Positions 26,629 to 38,100 of a stretch of 64,000 nt of DNA are shown here, in pieces. The position numbers were made by a program, and so were the translations under genes. Under the pieces are notes generated by a model. That model saw only the letters and a list, made by a program, of their open reading frames with translations, made no database searches and was not told the origin of the DNA. Position 1 is the first letter of the stretch. Every line of letters begins with the position of its first letter. The stretch comes from Erigeron canadensis (taxonomy: Eukaryota > Streptophyta > Magnoliopsida > Asterales > Asteraceae): the NCBI RefSeq assembly GCF_010389155.1, contig NC_057769.1:1860001-1924000 (forward strand), in the 5' to 3' direction.

Positions 26629-26829
26629 ATGCTCCAATTATACTTCGCCGTGGCATTCTCGGCGGTGCCGTTAACGTTATACGTACCGCCGATCAGAAGC
26701 TTAAGTCTGTTTGTCGGATCATTTCAAGAGCTTCTCCGTCATATCTCCGTTTACACTCTCCGTCTATGTCCTCTCTTACGTCTCGCCTTTTCTAGAATCT
26801 TCTCTCCTCTTTCTAACAGGTATACATAA
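26629..26829 (+). CDS. Small conserved-looking plant membrane protein
   Basis: A 66-codon ORF opening MLQLYFAVAFSAVPLTLYVPPIR, i.e. an N-terminal hydrophobic span of about 20 residues, then a basic half with RLCPLLRLAFSR. There are few charged residues in the first half and no cleavable signal peptide is obvious. I recall a family of about 65-residue plant proteins with the same AFSAVPLTLYVPPIR core, but cannot check it. GC content rises locally (GCCGTGGC...GCGGTGCCG) compared with the flanks, which supports coding. The last codons (NRYT) overlap a possible donor, AG|GTATAC, at 26819, so a spliced form that ends soon after SNR is possible. Function unknown. Confidence 0.6.
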   Translation: MLQLYFAVAFSAVPLTLYVPPIRSLSLFVGSFQELLRHISVYTLRLCPLLRLAFSRIFSPLSNRYT

Positions 26830-27611
26830 TATATTATATATACTCTGTATCTATCTATATCGAGTTATTATATTTCTAAAGTTATATACTGTACTGACTT
26901 ATTGATTGATTATAATAATAGTTTTTTACTTTTTTTTGTATAATTTTTTGTGATGTTAATTTGTTTGAATGAATGTAATAACTAATATGTATGTGATTGA
27001 ATTAAATGAAGTGATGGAATTAGGTTTTTTTTGTGTGTGTATGTAAATATATGGATTGAATTTGAATGAGACTTCGCGAAAACATTGATGAAAGGAGAAA
27101 GTTGAGAGGTCCATACGTTCCGTCTCGAGAATAATATGAGTTAGGCAATGTTTATACCGACTCGGCGATACACTAACATGTATACGAACGGAATGGAACA
27201 AGTGATTAAGTTAGGTTTTGTTGATTTAGTTTAATTTAAGTTAATCGAATATGATCGAATTTGGATGAGATTTTGCGGATTCTCTGTGTGTGAGTGTTTG
27301 TTAGGTTTTTGATGATTCAGTAGAATATTGAATATAGATTTAGATGAGATTTCACAACCGGAAAGTACATAGAATGGAACGTCTAGACTATAAACTGACT
27401 CAGCGGCCTGCTAAGGACGTTTTCCGACAATAGACAGTTGTAGGAATGGTGATTGCATTCTCACACTCTCCCGGTCTGGAACCACTGAGTTACACGTTTG
27501 GTTCCAATGTTTCAAGTGTGGGATTGAACTTCTGTTTCCGCTAGAGAGTTGAGAATACGTAGCCTAGCCCCATCGGGTTAAGCTGGGATTTAACATGTAG
27601 GACTTTCTTCC

Positions 27612-27849
27612 GTATGTACGTACTAAATGCTTGAGCAGCTTGACTTCTGATTTAACCCCAAACGAAATCAACATCAATCATCCATTAGTTTTTTATGATC
27701 ATATTATCATCTTTGTTAGATGAGATCTTGCAAACAAAGAATGGATAAGGGGTATTATCTGTTGTTGTGTGGTTTCGGATGATTGATGTTGATTTCGTTT
27801 GGGGTTAAATCCAAAGTCAAGCTGCTCAAGCATGTTAGTATGTACATAC
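27612..27849. repeat. Near-perfect foldback with 72-bp arms
   Basis: Left arm 27612-27683 and right arm 27777-27849 are inverse complements, with three mismatches and one single-base indel, separated by a 93-nt loop. The shared core includes ATGCTTGAGCAGCTTGACTT and AACCCCAAACGAAATCAACA. RNA read across it would form a long, almost continuous hairpin. It may be a MITE or a young hairpin-RNA locus. No target duplication was recognised, and it matches no microRNA I know. Confidence 0.75.
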
Positions 27850-30848
27850 AGAGCTTATGATTGAATCTAAATGAGATATTACAGAGAGAGCTTATTGAAT
27901 CTGAATAGTTGACAGTTTTCAGAAGATCTGTTCCACATTGAATTTTAATTCAAGTCATTGTAGTATATGCATACACAGCTTATGATTGACTTAATATGTA
28001 ATTTTTCATTTTTATGAGCATAGCGACTGATATTTTATAAATTTTCAACAAAATTAGGTACGGAGTACATTAAATATTTACTTGATGAAGCAGAAAGCCA
28101 ATCCCGTGAACCTAAAATTTGAAGGTTGATTATCTTAATTTGGATAAATAAACTCTTGATCTTAAAACCGTGAAATGTCCAGTTATCTTTGATGAGACCA
28201 AGTTAGGAATCAGATGAAAATATTACTAATGTTGCTACAGATATTATGTTTGATGTATATAACATTTTTAAAGTAATCTACTGATCTCTTAGACTTTTCC
28301 CATTGCAAGTTTGCAACTCCATTTGACCTTCATTAGATGTATCAAAAATTAGTGATGGCACCAAAACTGTGCATCACATCACAACAATAATGCCCAATTT
28401 TTACTGTGGTTCTATTTTGTATATGGTTGACAAGGGCACAATGACCAACTCAGATTAGCATACAAATAATCTAGTTCAAATGTCATTGTTGAATAAATAC
28501 TTTTTGAAATTTTTTGTTTTGATGATGATGTAGTTGATGACGAGTAAGATAAACATGTTGAGAGTGGATAAACTGGATATGGACTCATATCTATGTAAAC
28601 TGGACATTTGAATATAAACACGGGACACGCGAAACACCCATTTAGAATCTTGTACATCTCGTTTATAGAGAATTCAATGGATAGAACTGGGTTCCATTTA
28701 TGAACGTTGGGAGCGGCTGTGAAGTGTTTTGTTTCTCAAATTGGCAAAAAAATATCTATTACACCACACTTTTTGGCAACAAATTGACAAGAATTGGCTA
28801 GTTTTTGGTTTGTACACATGGCACCCTTCCCCCTTACAAATGCCTCCAGCGTGCAATGTCTTGTTTGTTCATACACTTATTATGAGTATGATTATGCCGC
28901 CTCAAAGAAAGTGAATGCTTTCAACAACACCACCGAGATGAATAAATCAATAAATGAATGATATTGGAATTTTCAAATATAGGATTTCACATTTTATCTA
29001 CACAATAAATTTCCCAGTACTGAAGAGGATAATGCCTTGCATCAAGACACTCATTTTATTCGACATCAACAAAAAGTAATTGTGCAGGAATAATCTGGTT
29101 CATGTACTGGTATTCAGATATATATTGTATAGAACTCATGTCCGGTGACTCATCATATTCACATTGATCATAAAATATAGTTTATCGATTTGTTTTTGAC
29201 AAATTTTGAACCTGTGATATGCAACCTTCCTCTGTATATTCATGTAATCACATGATGGGTTACTTTGTCCATATCAAAGTATGTTTTATTCACTAATGTA
29301 AATGTAAATGGCATCGTCATTTTACAAAACTTAACTTACAAAGCTTGAACGTAACCTTACCAAGGATGTCTCATCACATGGATTTCAAGTTCTTAAGCCT
29401 ATTCGAGTTGGTTCGATTTCTTTGCTACTTGACCCGTAAAGAAAACCAAATGAAATAGTATAGTAATTCATAGTCCCGCTGATTACATATTGCACAATTC
29501 TTCTTGCGATACTTAGAATGAAAGAAAGCGGCGAAATATAAGACATACTTCTCTCCTTCTCCTTGATGCCATGTTTCTCCTTGACGTGAACTTTATGAAT
29601 CAATTTAAGTTCAATTCGCCTAGTAAACCGACTTAACTGTAATAATGTGTGTTAAGTAGGTTGTTATAAGATGAAAATATACAAAGAAATCTTGCAATCT
29701 AACTGTAAAATTTGCTGGCGTACATAATGACAAAAGATTGTTATCAGTATCACGAATAATTTAACACTGAGATTAATTTTTACAAAGTTTAAAGATTTAT
29801 TGTTTCATTTTATATATGTAATTGTAGTCGTGGTTAGTTTAAACACATGAAGTATGAGGACTAATATATGGTAAATTTAATTAATAAGATGATAGAGGTC
29901 ATGTAACTGTAATCCTGCAAGAGTTGTAGCAACGGAAGTACCGGGTGACTTAACTCCCATTACATGTAATTGTAATCATGCAAGAGTTGTAGCTACCGAG
30001 TGACTTAACCACACCGCTACCGTCACCCCATAAAGCGTCTTCGTCATCGTTACCATACCGTCGTATCATCGAGGCATGCATCTAGTTTAATTGATAGGCC
30101 TTATAATAACAAGTTCATTACATATGATTTTAATGATATACTCCCCCGTCCCATTTAAATAGGATATTCAGACTTTTCAAGTCTTTTTCTTTAAAGTACA
30201 AACGAAAGTATTTACGGTCAAAGTTGAAGTCAGAAGACTTAACAAGTCAAATTTGAACAATTAAAATAGAGCGGCCCATTGCAATACTTGTCAACCCAAT
30301 TAAATACTTACCCTAACATAAAGTCATAACATATACGAGTACTTCTTTTCTTTTCATTATATTTCATAGCCAACTCATATTCGTTTATCATCGAGGTGCA
30401 AATAATGGGGAAAGGCCAGTCTAATCCAAAAAAAAACTTGAGGGGAGTTTGCAGAAGCATCGTATGTCTTCCTTCACTATAGGTCATAATGTTTTGGATT
30501 AGGCATATAAATGATTTCACTTATGGAATTTAAGTACTAATTTTTAAATTACAATGGATCATGTATGATAGAGCATCACTTCATTAGAATTAGTTTAACA
30601 TGTTAAAGGGCCCTAACCTTTTGGAAAAACAAACGACGATGAACACTATTGATCCTTCTTGCTGTCGACTCCGCCTATTCCCTTTCTTTGCTAGTCCGTG
30701 GTCGGTATATATATTAATGTTTCACCCGCTCCTATCATGAAACTCTTATAACAAATTTTAAGCTTTTAAGTGATATCTTGTAACAGTTCCACTATTTTTG
30801 AATTCCAAATTGTTACTTACATATGAGTAAAAAAAAAACTTAATCAAT

Positions 30849-30962
30849 AAGGTTGGTGGCCCATTTATAAAGTCTTTAACCGGATCCATCTGGGTTCAAG
30901 TCTCACTTCTCACATTTGTGAAGGTGGATTAATAGGGGTTTTTCGAGAGTCCTGATTTTCAA
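30849..30962 (+). mobile_element. tRNA-derived SINE, family 2, copy 1
   Basis: It has an A-box-like GTTGGTGGCCCATT, a B box in TCTGGGTTCAAGTCTCAC, and a tail GGTGGATTAATAGGGG then TTTTCGAGAGTCCTG. The same order of blocks occurs in reverse at 52068-52205 and 55208-55340, so these are three copies of one SINE family. Confidence 0.65.
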
Positions 30963-31352
30963 ACATAATTGTAATTTAGGAGTAAAAGTGAAATAGAATG
31001 CCGTTCAAAAATAATAACAATAATAAAAAATTCAACATCATCTTTGGTAAACTAACTTGTGCCGAGTATCAGAACTATATAGGTATATTCTTAAAGCAGG
31101 ACATCAATAAAATTGTACCTGAATCAAATCGTGTTATCTAGGTTATTAGCGTCCTGATTTTCAAACATAATTGTAATTTAGGAGTAAAAGTGAAATAGAA
31201 TGCCGTTCAAAAATAATAACAATAATAAAAAATTCAACATCATCTTTGGTAAACTAACTTGTGCCGAGTATCAGAACTATATAGGTATATTCTTAAAGCA
31301 GGACAACAATAAAATTGTACCTGAATCGAATCGTGTTATCTAGGTTATTAGC
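30949..31352 (+). repeat. Recent 202-bp tandem duplication
   Basis: Bases 30949-31150 are repeated head to tail as 31151-31352, with only two substitutions that I can see (ACATCAAT against ACAACAAT, and GAATCAAATC against GAATCGAATC). The unit begins inside the tail of the SINE just upstream (GTCCTGATTTTC), so the duplication took a piece of the SINE end with it. Confidence 0.92.
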
Positions 31353-32647
31353 TACAGAGTTGCCGAAATTGTGATCTATGTGATTCGTATGGAAACCTGA
31401 TTCTTTTATGTTCGACTTTTACCTTGTGAATTTGCTATTATTATATGCTTAGTTCTTTAATAATAAAGAAAGCGTGTTTTAGGCCATACATCTTAAGTAT
31501 ATTTACCCAGACAACGAGCGTCCAAAACTTTTTTGTGCAGATTATGAACATGCTTCGTACTGTAAATTCTCATTTAGATGCACAATCATCGGTATTCTCT
31601 GTATATTGATAATGCAGGTGCATCATGGCCACATGACCGAATGAATTTGATAAGTATAGAAGAGACCCATTTCGTGTATGGTGCCCATATCTAGCCAGGT
31701 ATTTGTGAATGTACACAGCTACAAGAACTCATTGGTATCACTATCGAACTCACTGGACTTGAGAATACCTATATTGATTACCGAAAGTGTGTCTTACGGG
31801 TATTACTTATTTCATTGGCAATCATACAGAAAATTAATAGTGATTAGCAAAAAACTTGAAGCATATGTGATTTGTTTTGGGTGATAATCATGTAGTTTAT
31901 GATTACGTGACAGATGACAGTCTCTTGAAATGTGTTTTTTTTCATGTCCTGAAACTAAATGAAAAGTTACCTATTTTAGCCAATATACAAATAAAATTTA
32001 ATCATAGTTTTTGTCGAGAGTTTAGTTGATAGTTCAAAAAAAAAGTAATAAAGACAAAATAAAGTTTGTTGGTTCAAAGTAGATGAACATTAAACCAGCC
32101 GAATTATTTGATAGAGAGGCATTATTCGTATCATCGTAATAACAAAATTACAATGTTGTTTCTTACTTTTAACACAAATTTTTAGATGTCAACTTAATAA
32201 AAAGTCATATCAAGGATAGAATGATAAATTGTTACATTTTTTGTGTAATTGAATAATCAATTAATCATTTAAACTTTTCGATGCGGTATGTTGAAATACT
32301 AAAATGCTCACTAAGATTTTATTTTTATAAGCATGTTATTTGTCAACTCGTCAAGCAAAATTTTTGTTCCTATTCCTTTGTTTATCAATTATATCAATTA
32401 CAAAAGATGTTAGTATACAATAAATAAATAAATAAAACGGAATCCAACAAAACCCCAACTACCAGCACACGAGGAAAGAACCAAATGGCCAAAAGTGATG
32501 CAGTTGTTAATGATTTAAGATTAGATTTGAATTCTATCATATATTCTTCTCTTATATTTTAATTTAGAGGTATAAGTATATGTAACTACTAACTTCAACT
32601 TGATTGTAAAGACAATAATATAAATGATAGGATCAGGACCGCTTTTA

Positions 32648-32904
32648 CGTTGTGTTTTTGAGTTTTTTTTTCTGGAAAAAAAAGAAAAAGTTTGTGAAGG
32701 ATTTTAAAATTCGTTGTGTTCTTGATTTTTATTTAAGAGAAGAGAAATGGGAAGAATTAGAAGAATCTAATACATATTGTTTAAAAATTTTTCCTTCTAT
32801 TTTTGAGATGATTTGAAAGGAAAAAAAATCTACCATTTCTCTTCGATTCATCTCTCTTCTTCCCTTCCCCGTTTCTTTAAAAAAAATCTTGAAAACACAG
32901 CATT
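32648..32904. mobile_element. MITE-like element with CGTTGTGTT-type ends
   Basis: The left end CGTTGTGTTTTTGAG and right end CTTGAAAACACAGCATT are approximate inverse complements. An internal direct copy of the left end (CGTTGTGTTCTTGATTTTT) starts near 32713. The interior has A-rich and T-rich halves that can fold. The exact ends and target duplication are unresolved. Confidence 0.4.
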
Positions 32905-33544
32905 ATTGTTCATCTGTTACATCAGAGCACACCCACAAGAACACGTCGGCACTTAAGAAAAATAAAGTCTAACAATGCTCTTGAGCGTAGATCCAACCAC
33001 ATACACATATAAGATGGTTGGATTAAAAGAAGGCGAACACACAAGACTATTCATAAGATCTAACCACCACAACAATAATCAGCGTATTTTTAAAATAAAT
33101 AACTCATAGTTAAAGTATTGTCGTCTACCACACACAAATGATACAAATATATAAAGGGAGGTGACCCAAATAACTTGTTTTTGACTCGTAGGTTAAACGA
33201 TGAGAACTGATGAAGTAAAGTAACAACATAATGTCTAAAATATTAGTTTTTGACAAAAAGTGATGAGTTAACTAAAGAACCTGTTAGCGAATAATGATGA
33301 TAGAAACCTAGTCGTACTTTTATACAATGATTTATTAAAAATTAGTAGTCGTCATGGTTGTTAAACTCTTACAATTCACGAGTTGAGTCAATTTACACAA
33401 AAAACGAAGCGACTCGTTTGATGACTCTTATTTCTCTTGACGCTTACGAGTCACGGTGTGAATTTGGAACGAATCAATGCAAGTCGCAAATTATGATTGT
33501 TGTAGTTTAATAATATGGTTATATATATATATATATATATATAC

Positions 33545-33935
33545 ATTGGGGACAATCAAATAAGAACAGTCTTAAAATAAGAACGGTGAAAACACTTAAA
33601 AAACATCATTTTGATACATTAAAAGTCCATAAAACTAACATAGTGCTTAACTAATTATCATTATTTAAGTGTATAACAACACATTGGCCTGTCAAAATCA
33701 AGAAAATCATGTTTTTTGTTTTGCGCATCCATCTTGGATGCATATTCTTCAAAATGACGCATCTACAAAAAAACGTGATTTTTTCGATTTTGACGGATCA
33801 ATGTGTTGTTAAACACTTAAATAATGATAATTAGTTATGCACTATGTTAGTTATATGGACTTTTAATGCATCAAAATGATGTTTTTTAAGTGTTCTCACC
33901 GTTCTTATTTTAAGATTGTTTTCACTGGAGTGTTA
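33545..33935. mobile_element. Long palindromic MITE inside a TA microsatellite
   Basis: Left half from about 33568 and right half ending about 33918 are inverse complements over roughly 165 bp at more than 90% identity. Shared blocks include CTTAAAATAAGAACGGTGA, AAAAAACATCATTTTGAT and AACTAATTATCATTATTTAA. The centre holds a smaller hairpin (GCATCCATCTTGGATGC). TA runs flank both sides (33520-33543 and 33943-33978), consistent with insertion into a TA microsatellite with TA as target site, as for Tc1/mariner-type MITEs. Confidence 0.75.
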
Positions 33936-33940
33936 CCCTA

Positions 33941-33981
<41 letters not shown>

Positions 33982-34006
33982 AAATTATATGTCATGGGTT
34001 GTGATC

Positions 34007-34322
34007 ATTTGAAAACTAAAATTTTCGTGAAAACTAGAAAACTGACCAAAACACACTGTGATCTGAATTTAATACATTGTGTTTTTAATATGTTTTTGGA
34101 AAACACATTGTGTTAAGTTTATATCACAGTGTGTTTTTGATAGCGAGCGAAAATCAAAAAACTGTTCAGAAAAAAAGATCAGCTGGATTGTGTTTAAAAA
34201 AAAAAGAAAAAGAAAAAAAAATGTGTTTTTAGAAAACACAATAAAAACACATTGTGTAAGGTCCAAATTATAGTTTGTATTGGTGAGTTTTATAGTTTTC
34301 ATATAGATTTTAGTTTTCAAAT
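34007..34322. mobile_element. Second palindromic MITE (ATTTGAAAACTAAAAT ends)
   Basis: The left end ATTTGAAAACTAAAAT and right end ATTTTAGTTTTCAAAT are inverse complements. The similarity continues inward for about 110 bp, including AACACATTGTG motifs on both arms. ORFs on both strands across it are a by-product of the palindrome. It lies only 70 bp from the MITE before it. Confidence 0.65.
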
Positions 34323-34548
34323 TAACATTCCACTAAGATTATGTTATTTTGTATGTTATATGTATTTCTAATCTTTTAAGTATGAATTTGAAAATATGAC
34401 TCAATAGTATCGAATTTCTAATATTTTGGTAATGTATTAAGATAATTAACTTATATATTTTTGTATAAATACCAGCATATTATTACATGTTTCCCCTTTT
34501 ACAACCTTTAAAAAGATTTAAAACATTTAACCATGTGAGAGGGATGTA

Positions 34549-34784
34549 GGCCCCGTTCTTTTTTTCCTTAATAAACTTAATAATTAAGAATTTAATGTAT
34601 TCAGTCAAATTTCATTTTATTTTTTTTGACTTAATAAACAAAAATAACCGTCAATTACCTATTTTTTTACTTAATATATTCAGACATTATTTATATATTC
34701 AGCCACTTAATACATTCAGACATTATTTATACATTCAGCCACTTAATACATTCAACAGTTAATGATCAGAAAAAAGAACGGGCC
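34549..34784. mobile_element. hAT-like MITE, GGCCCCGTTCTTTTTTTC ends
   Basis: The ends are GGCCCCGTTCTTTTTTTC at the left and GAAAAAAGAACGGGCC at the right. The interior has direct repeats of CACTTAATACATTCAGACATT. A degraded relative lies at 55550-55735. An 8-bp target duplication, expected for hAT elements, was not recognisable. Confidence 0.65.
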
Positions 34785-35171
34785 GTTAGAAACATATACG
34801 TTTATCGCATAATATATATACAATATTATGTAATATATAAAATAGTTCTTATTTTTATGAGTGGAATAACATTTTTAGTCTCTGAGTAAAAAATTATATT
34901 TTTAAGTCAAATTAAAAGTTATAAGTCGATAATTATATATTCATATAAATAATATCGCCGGAAACTATATGATTGTCTCATTGTTTTTATAGAAACATAA
35001 ATAAATTTCAGTATATTTTATTTTATTTTATGTGTCACACACAAACGTTTACTCATTATTATTAAGGTTTTATCTCTCTCTCTCTATATTTCTCTCTCAC
35101 TATATCTATACATCTGTGTCACATATAGACAGAGTGTTGTATTCCAGTGTGTGTGTGTGTTTTCTTCAGCC

Positions 35172-38100
35172 ATGGCAATCGCAGCAGCACTTGTCATCGT
35201 TCCTATTGGCGTCCTCTTCTTCCTCTCTGGTCTCATCGTTAATCTCATTCAGGTTTTTCTTTTCTGCCCTAACTCCTTTCCCCCTATATCTATATCTATA
35301 TCTATATAATTTATTATTTAAATTCAAAAAACTTCAGTAAGTTTTTGCTCAATTTAATTGATTAGTTACTAATTGTTGAAATATTTAGTTAGATTCACTT
35401 GTTTGAGCTTATACATATATATATAATAATAATAATAATATGTATCTAACTATTGCTATTGTTGTATATATATATATATATGTATGTATAGGCGATTATA
35501 TTTGTAACAGTACGGCCGTTTTCGAAAAGTTTGTTTAGAAGGATGAACAGATTGGTTGCTGAACTGTTGTGGCTTGAACTTGTTTGGATCGTTGATTGGT
35601 GGGCTGGTGTTAAGGTACTGATCATGATCCCTATCTTATATATGTATGTATATATGTGTGTGTGTTTTTTCTGAAATTGAAGTGACTGATTAACAATTTA
35701 ATTAGGGTTTATACTGCGGTTATACGAAAATTTGGGAGTGATAAATCAGCTACTAGATTCGGATATGGATTATGTTGCTTAGGTAAAAAAATTACTAATA
35801 ATTAAGATTACTTGTTGAGTTTATGGATGTGTTTATTTAGAAATGAAGTGACGTTATGGATGATATAGTTTAGTTAGGGGTGTAAGTCTCGTGAATTGAG
35901 TTTTTACTATATACTCAAACATTAGGGGTAGACATATGACTTTTCGTTAATTATTTTATTGCTGAAGTAAAGAATTTTTTAATATTTATTAGATTTGTAT
36001 ATGAAGGTAAATTGTTAACTTGTTATCCTTGGGAAATAAGGAGTTGTTTTACTGTTCTTATATGAATCAATAAGTAGCTATAAGGATTTTATAATTGGGT
36101 GTCATGGAATCTATTGGGCTCTTTGTAATCAGTTTGTAATCTTTTTTAATGCAGTTTTATTTTCACTTTTAGCTGATTAAATGTATTTTCGAAATCAGTT
36201 TGTAGACGTAGTTGTATATACATATTTCATATGTAAATCAAGCAATTTTGATATCTTTTTGCTGCAGGTCCGCCTATACACAGATGACGAGACTTTAAAT
36301 ATGATGGGTAATTTGATACTAATTTTTTTCTGTTAAGTCTAATCTTTGAATTATTATTGTTGTACAATATATTCTGCTTACACCAATTTTCTTTTCCAGG
36401 TAAGGAACATGCTCTTGTCATTGCGAACCATAAAAGTGATATTGATTGGCTCATTGGATGGGTGTTTGCTCAGGTCTTTATTTAACTCACCCCTTCTTGG
36501 CATCTGGTCTTGTATTTGTGAACCATCTTATGTGTGTTACACCTCAGCAAGGTTAGGCTCTTTGCTAATATTCTTTATTTGTCCTGAAACAGAGATCAGG
36601 GTGTCTTGGTAGTTGCTTGGCTGTCATGAAGAAATCGTCAAAATTTCTTCCTGTAAGTATTTGAAAGAATGAAAAGCTAAAATGACAGAGGGAGTTAAAT
36701 TTTAAATGTAGATTTCACCTTATTTAATAATTAGTAAACAATGCAGAGTCTGGCACCGAGTTTTTTTTTTTATTACTTATTTGGAAGTCGGGTTGTTATG
36801 ATATACATGTCAGACTCAATTAAAGATACTCAGATTGAAAACTATGTAACACTTATGCTTTTGATGTGTACTAGTACTAGATAAATGTTACGAGTAAAAT
36901 TTATTTTATCGGAGCGATTCTTCATCTGCCAGAGGGTCAATAAAGTGAGTGGTTGCAAAAATTACTAGAATCAATCAACATAAGGTTATGATAAAACATG
37001 AAGGCGGAAGATTTGATCATAAGAAGTTATTAGTTAATAGAAGTGTGTGCAATAATCACAAGAATATGGTACTAGTTTTGTGAGAAGAGAATCATTGTCA
37101 GTGATCTGAATATCTTTATATGGTCTGTAATTCTTTTCACAATGATGTTACAACGTACACTTAATATATAGCTGCTGAATATGTGCAGGTAATTGGTTGG
37201 TCAATGTGGTTTTCTGAGTATCTTTTTCTTGAGAGAAGTTGGGCTAAAGATGAAAGTACTTTAAAGGTATCTCCTTGCTTATTTGCTTAACTTACATAAT
37301 CTAATTCGAGTGTCAGCATGATTTAACATGTTGACAATGTTCATTGCAGTCAGGTCTTCAACGCTTAAGAGACTACCCTCAGCCCTTTTGGTTGGCCCTT
37401 TTTGTGGAGGGGACTCGGTTTACTAAAGCAAAACTTTTAGCAGCTCAAGAATATGCATCCTCCATGGGGCTGCCTGTTCCTAGAAATGTTTTAATTCCAC
37501 GAACAAAGGTAAGACATCATTGAACCTACCAGCTACCATCAAGTGCGAGATGATTAACAAATGATTCCTTTTCATGTTCTGTACTAAGACTTGCCAGGGT
37601 ATGTATATAAGTATTATTCTATTCATAACAATTACAAGAATTTATTATATTTGTAACACAATCCAAATTTCAAAGTTTGTGCCTTCACTTTGTAACATGG
37701 TCGAACCTCACTAGGTAAACGTTTTGGCATTGGCCAAGGAAAAGATTCGTAAACACAGACATCTGGGTCAAAGACTTGACTTCCCGGGTAACCTGAAGAA
37801 GGAAAGCCTCATCTGTGTTGATGTGATATCTTACATTTGTCTTTTAATATAGTTAATAACATATTATTCAAAGTACTCTATAGAAGTTTAAATTAGTAGA
37901 TGTATGTTACCAAACATATTGAACCCCATTGACCAATTTTGTATTGAGCATTTGAGCCTCTAGATATTTAGGAACTAATTATTCTGCATAGGTTATTTAC
38001 CTTATCAAACGCCACTACAAGTAGTCTCTGGTATTTAGTTGCAACCAAGTAGTTCCTGCATATGGTTGGTGTTTCTTATAGTTTTAGTTACTTATTATTG

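Larger units (their letters stand above)
26830..35171. other. Gene-free 8 kb region with foldbacks and MITEs
   Basis: No protein gene can be supported. Besides the elements listed separately, four related phrases of the form GATTGAATTTGAATGAGAC recur near 27,055, 27,252, 27,335 and 27,862, suggesting old local duplication. A CCCCCGTCCCATTTAAATAGG block near 30,143 resembles a Stowaway-type terminal repeat without its partner. The last 150 bp (CT-rich, with ACTATATCTATAC) are probably the LPAT promoter and leader. Confidence 0.6.

Noticed and set aside
27440..27610. Possible tRNA or SINE head near GGGATTGAACTTC
   Set aside because: No A box at the right spacing and no cloverleaf can be drawn.
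30141..30300. Stowaway-type MITE beginning CCCCCGTCCCATT
   Set aside because: Only one end resembles the Stowaway terminal repeat. No matching right end or TA duplication was found.
34069..34320. ORFs on both strands, 64-83 codons
   Set aside because: They arise from the palindromic MITE at 34007-34322.
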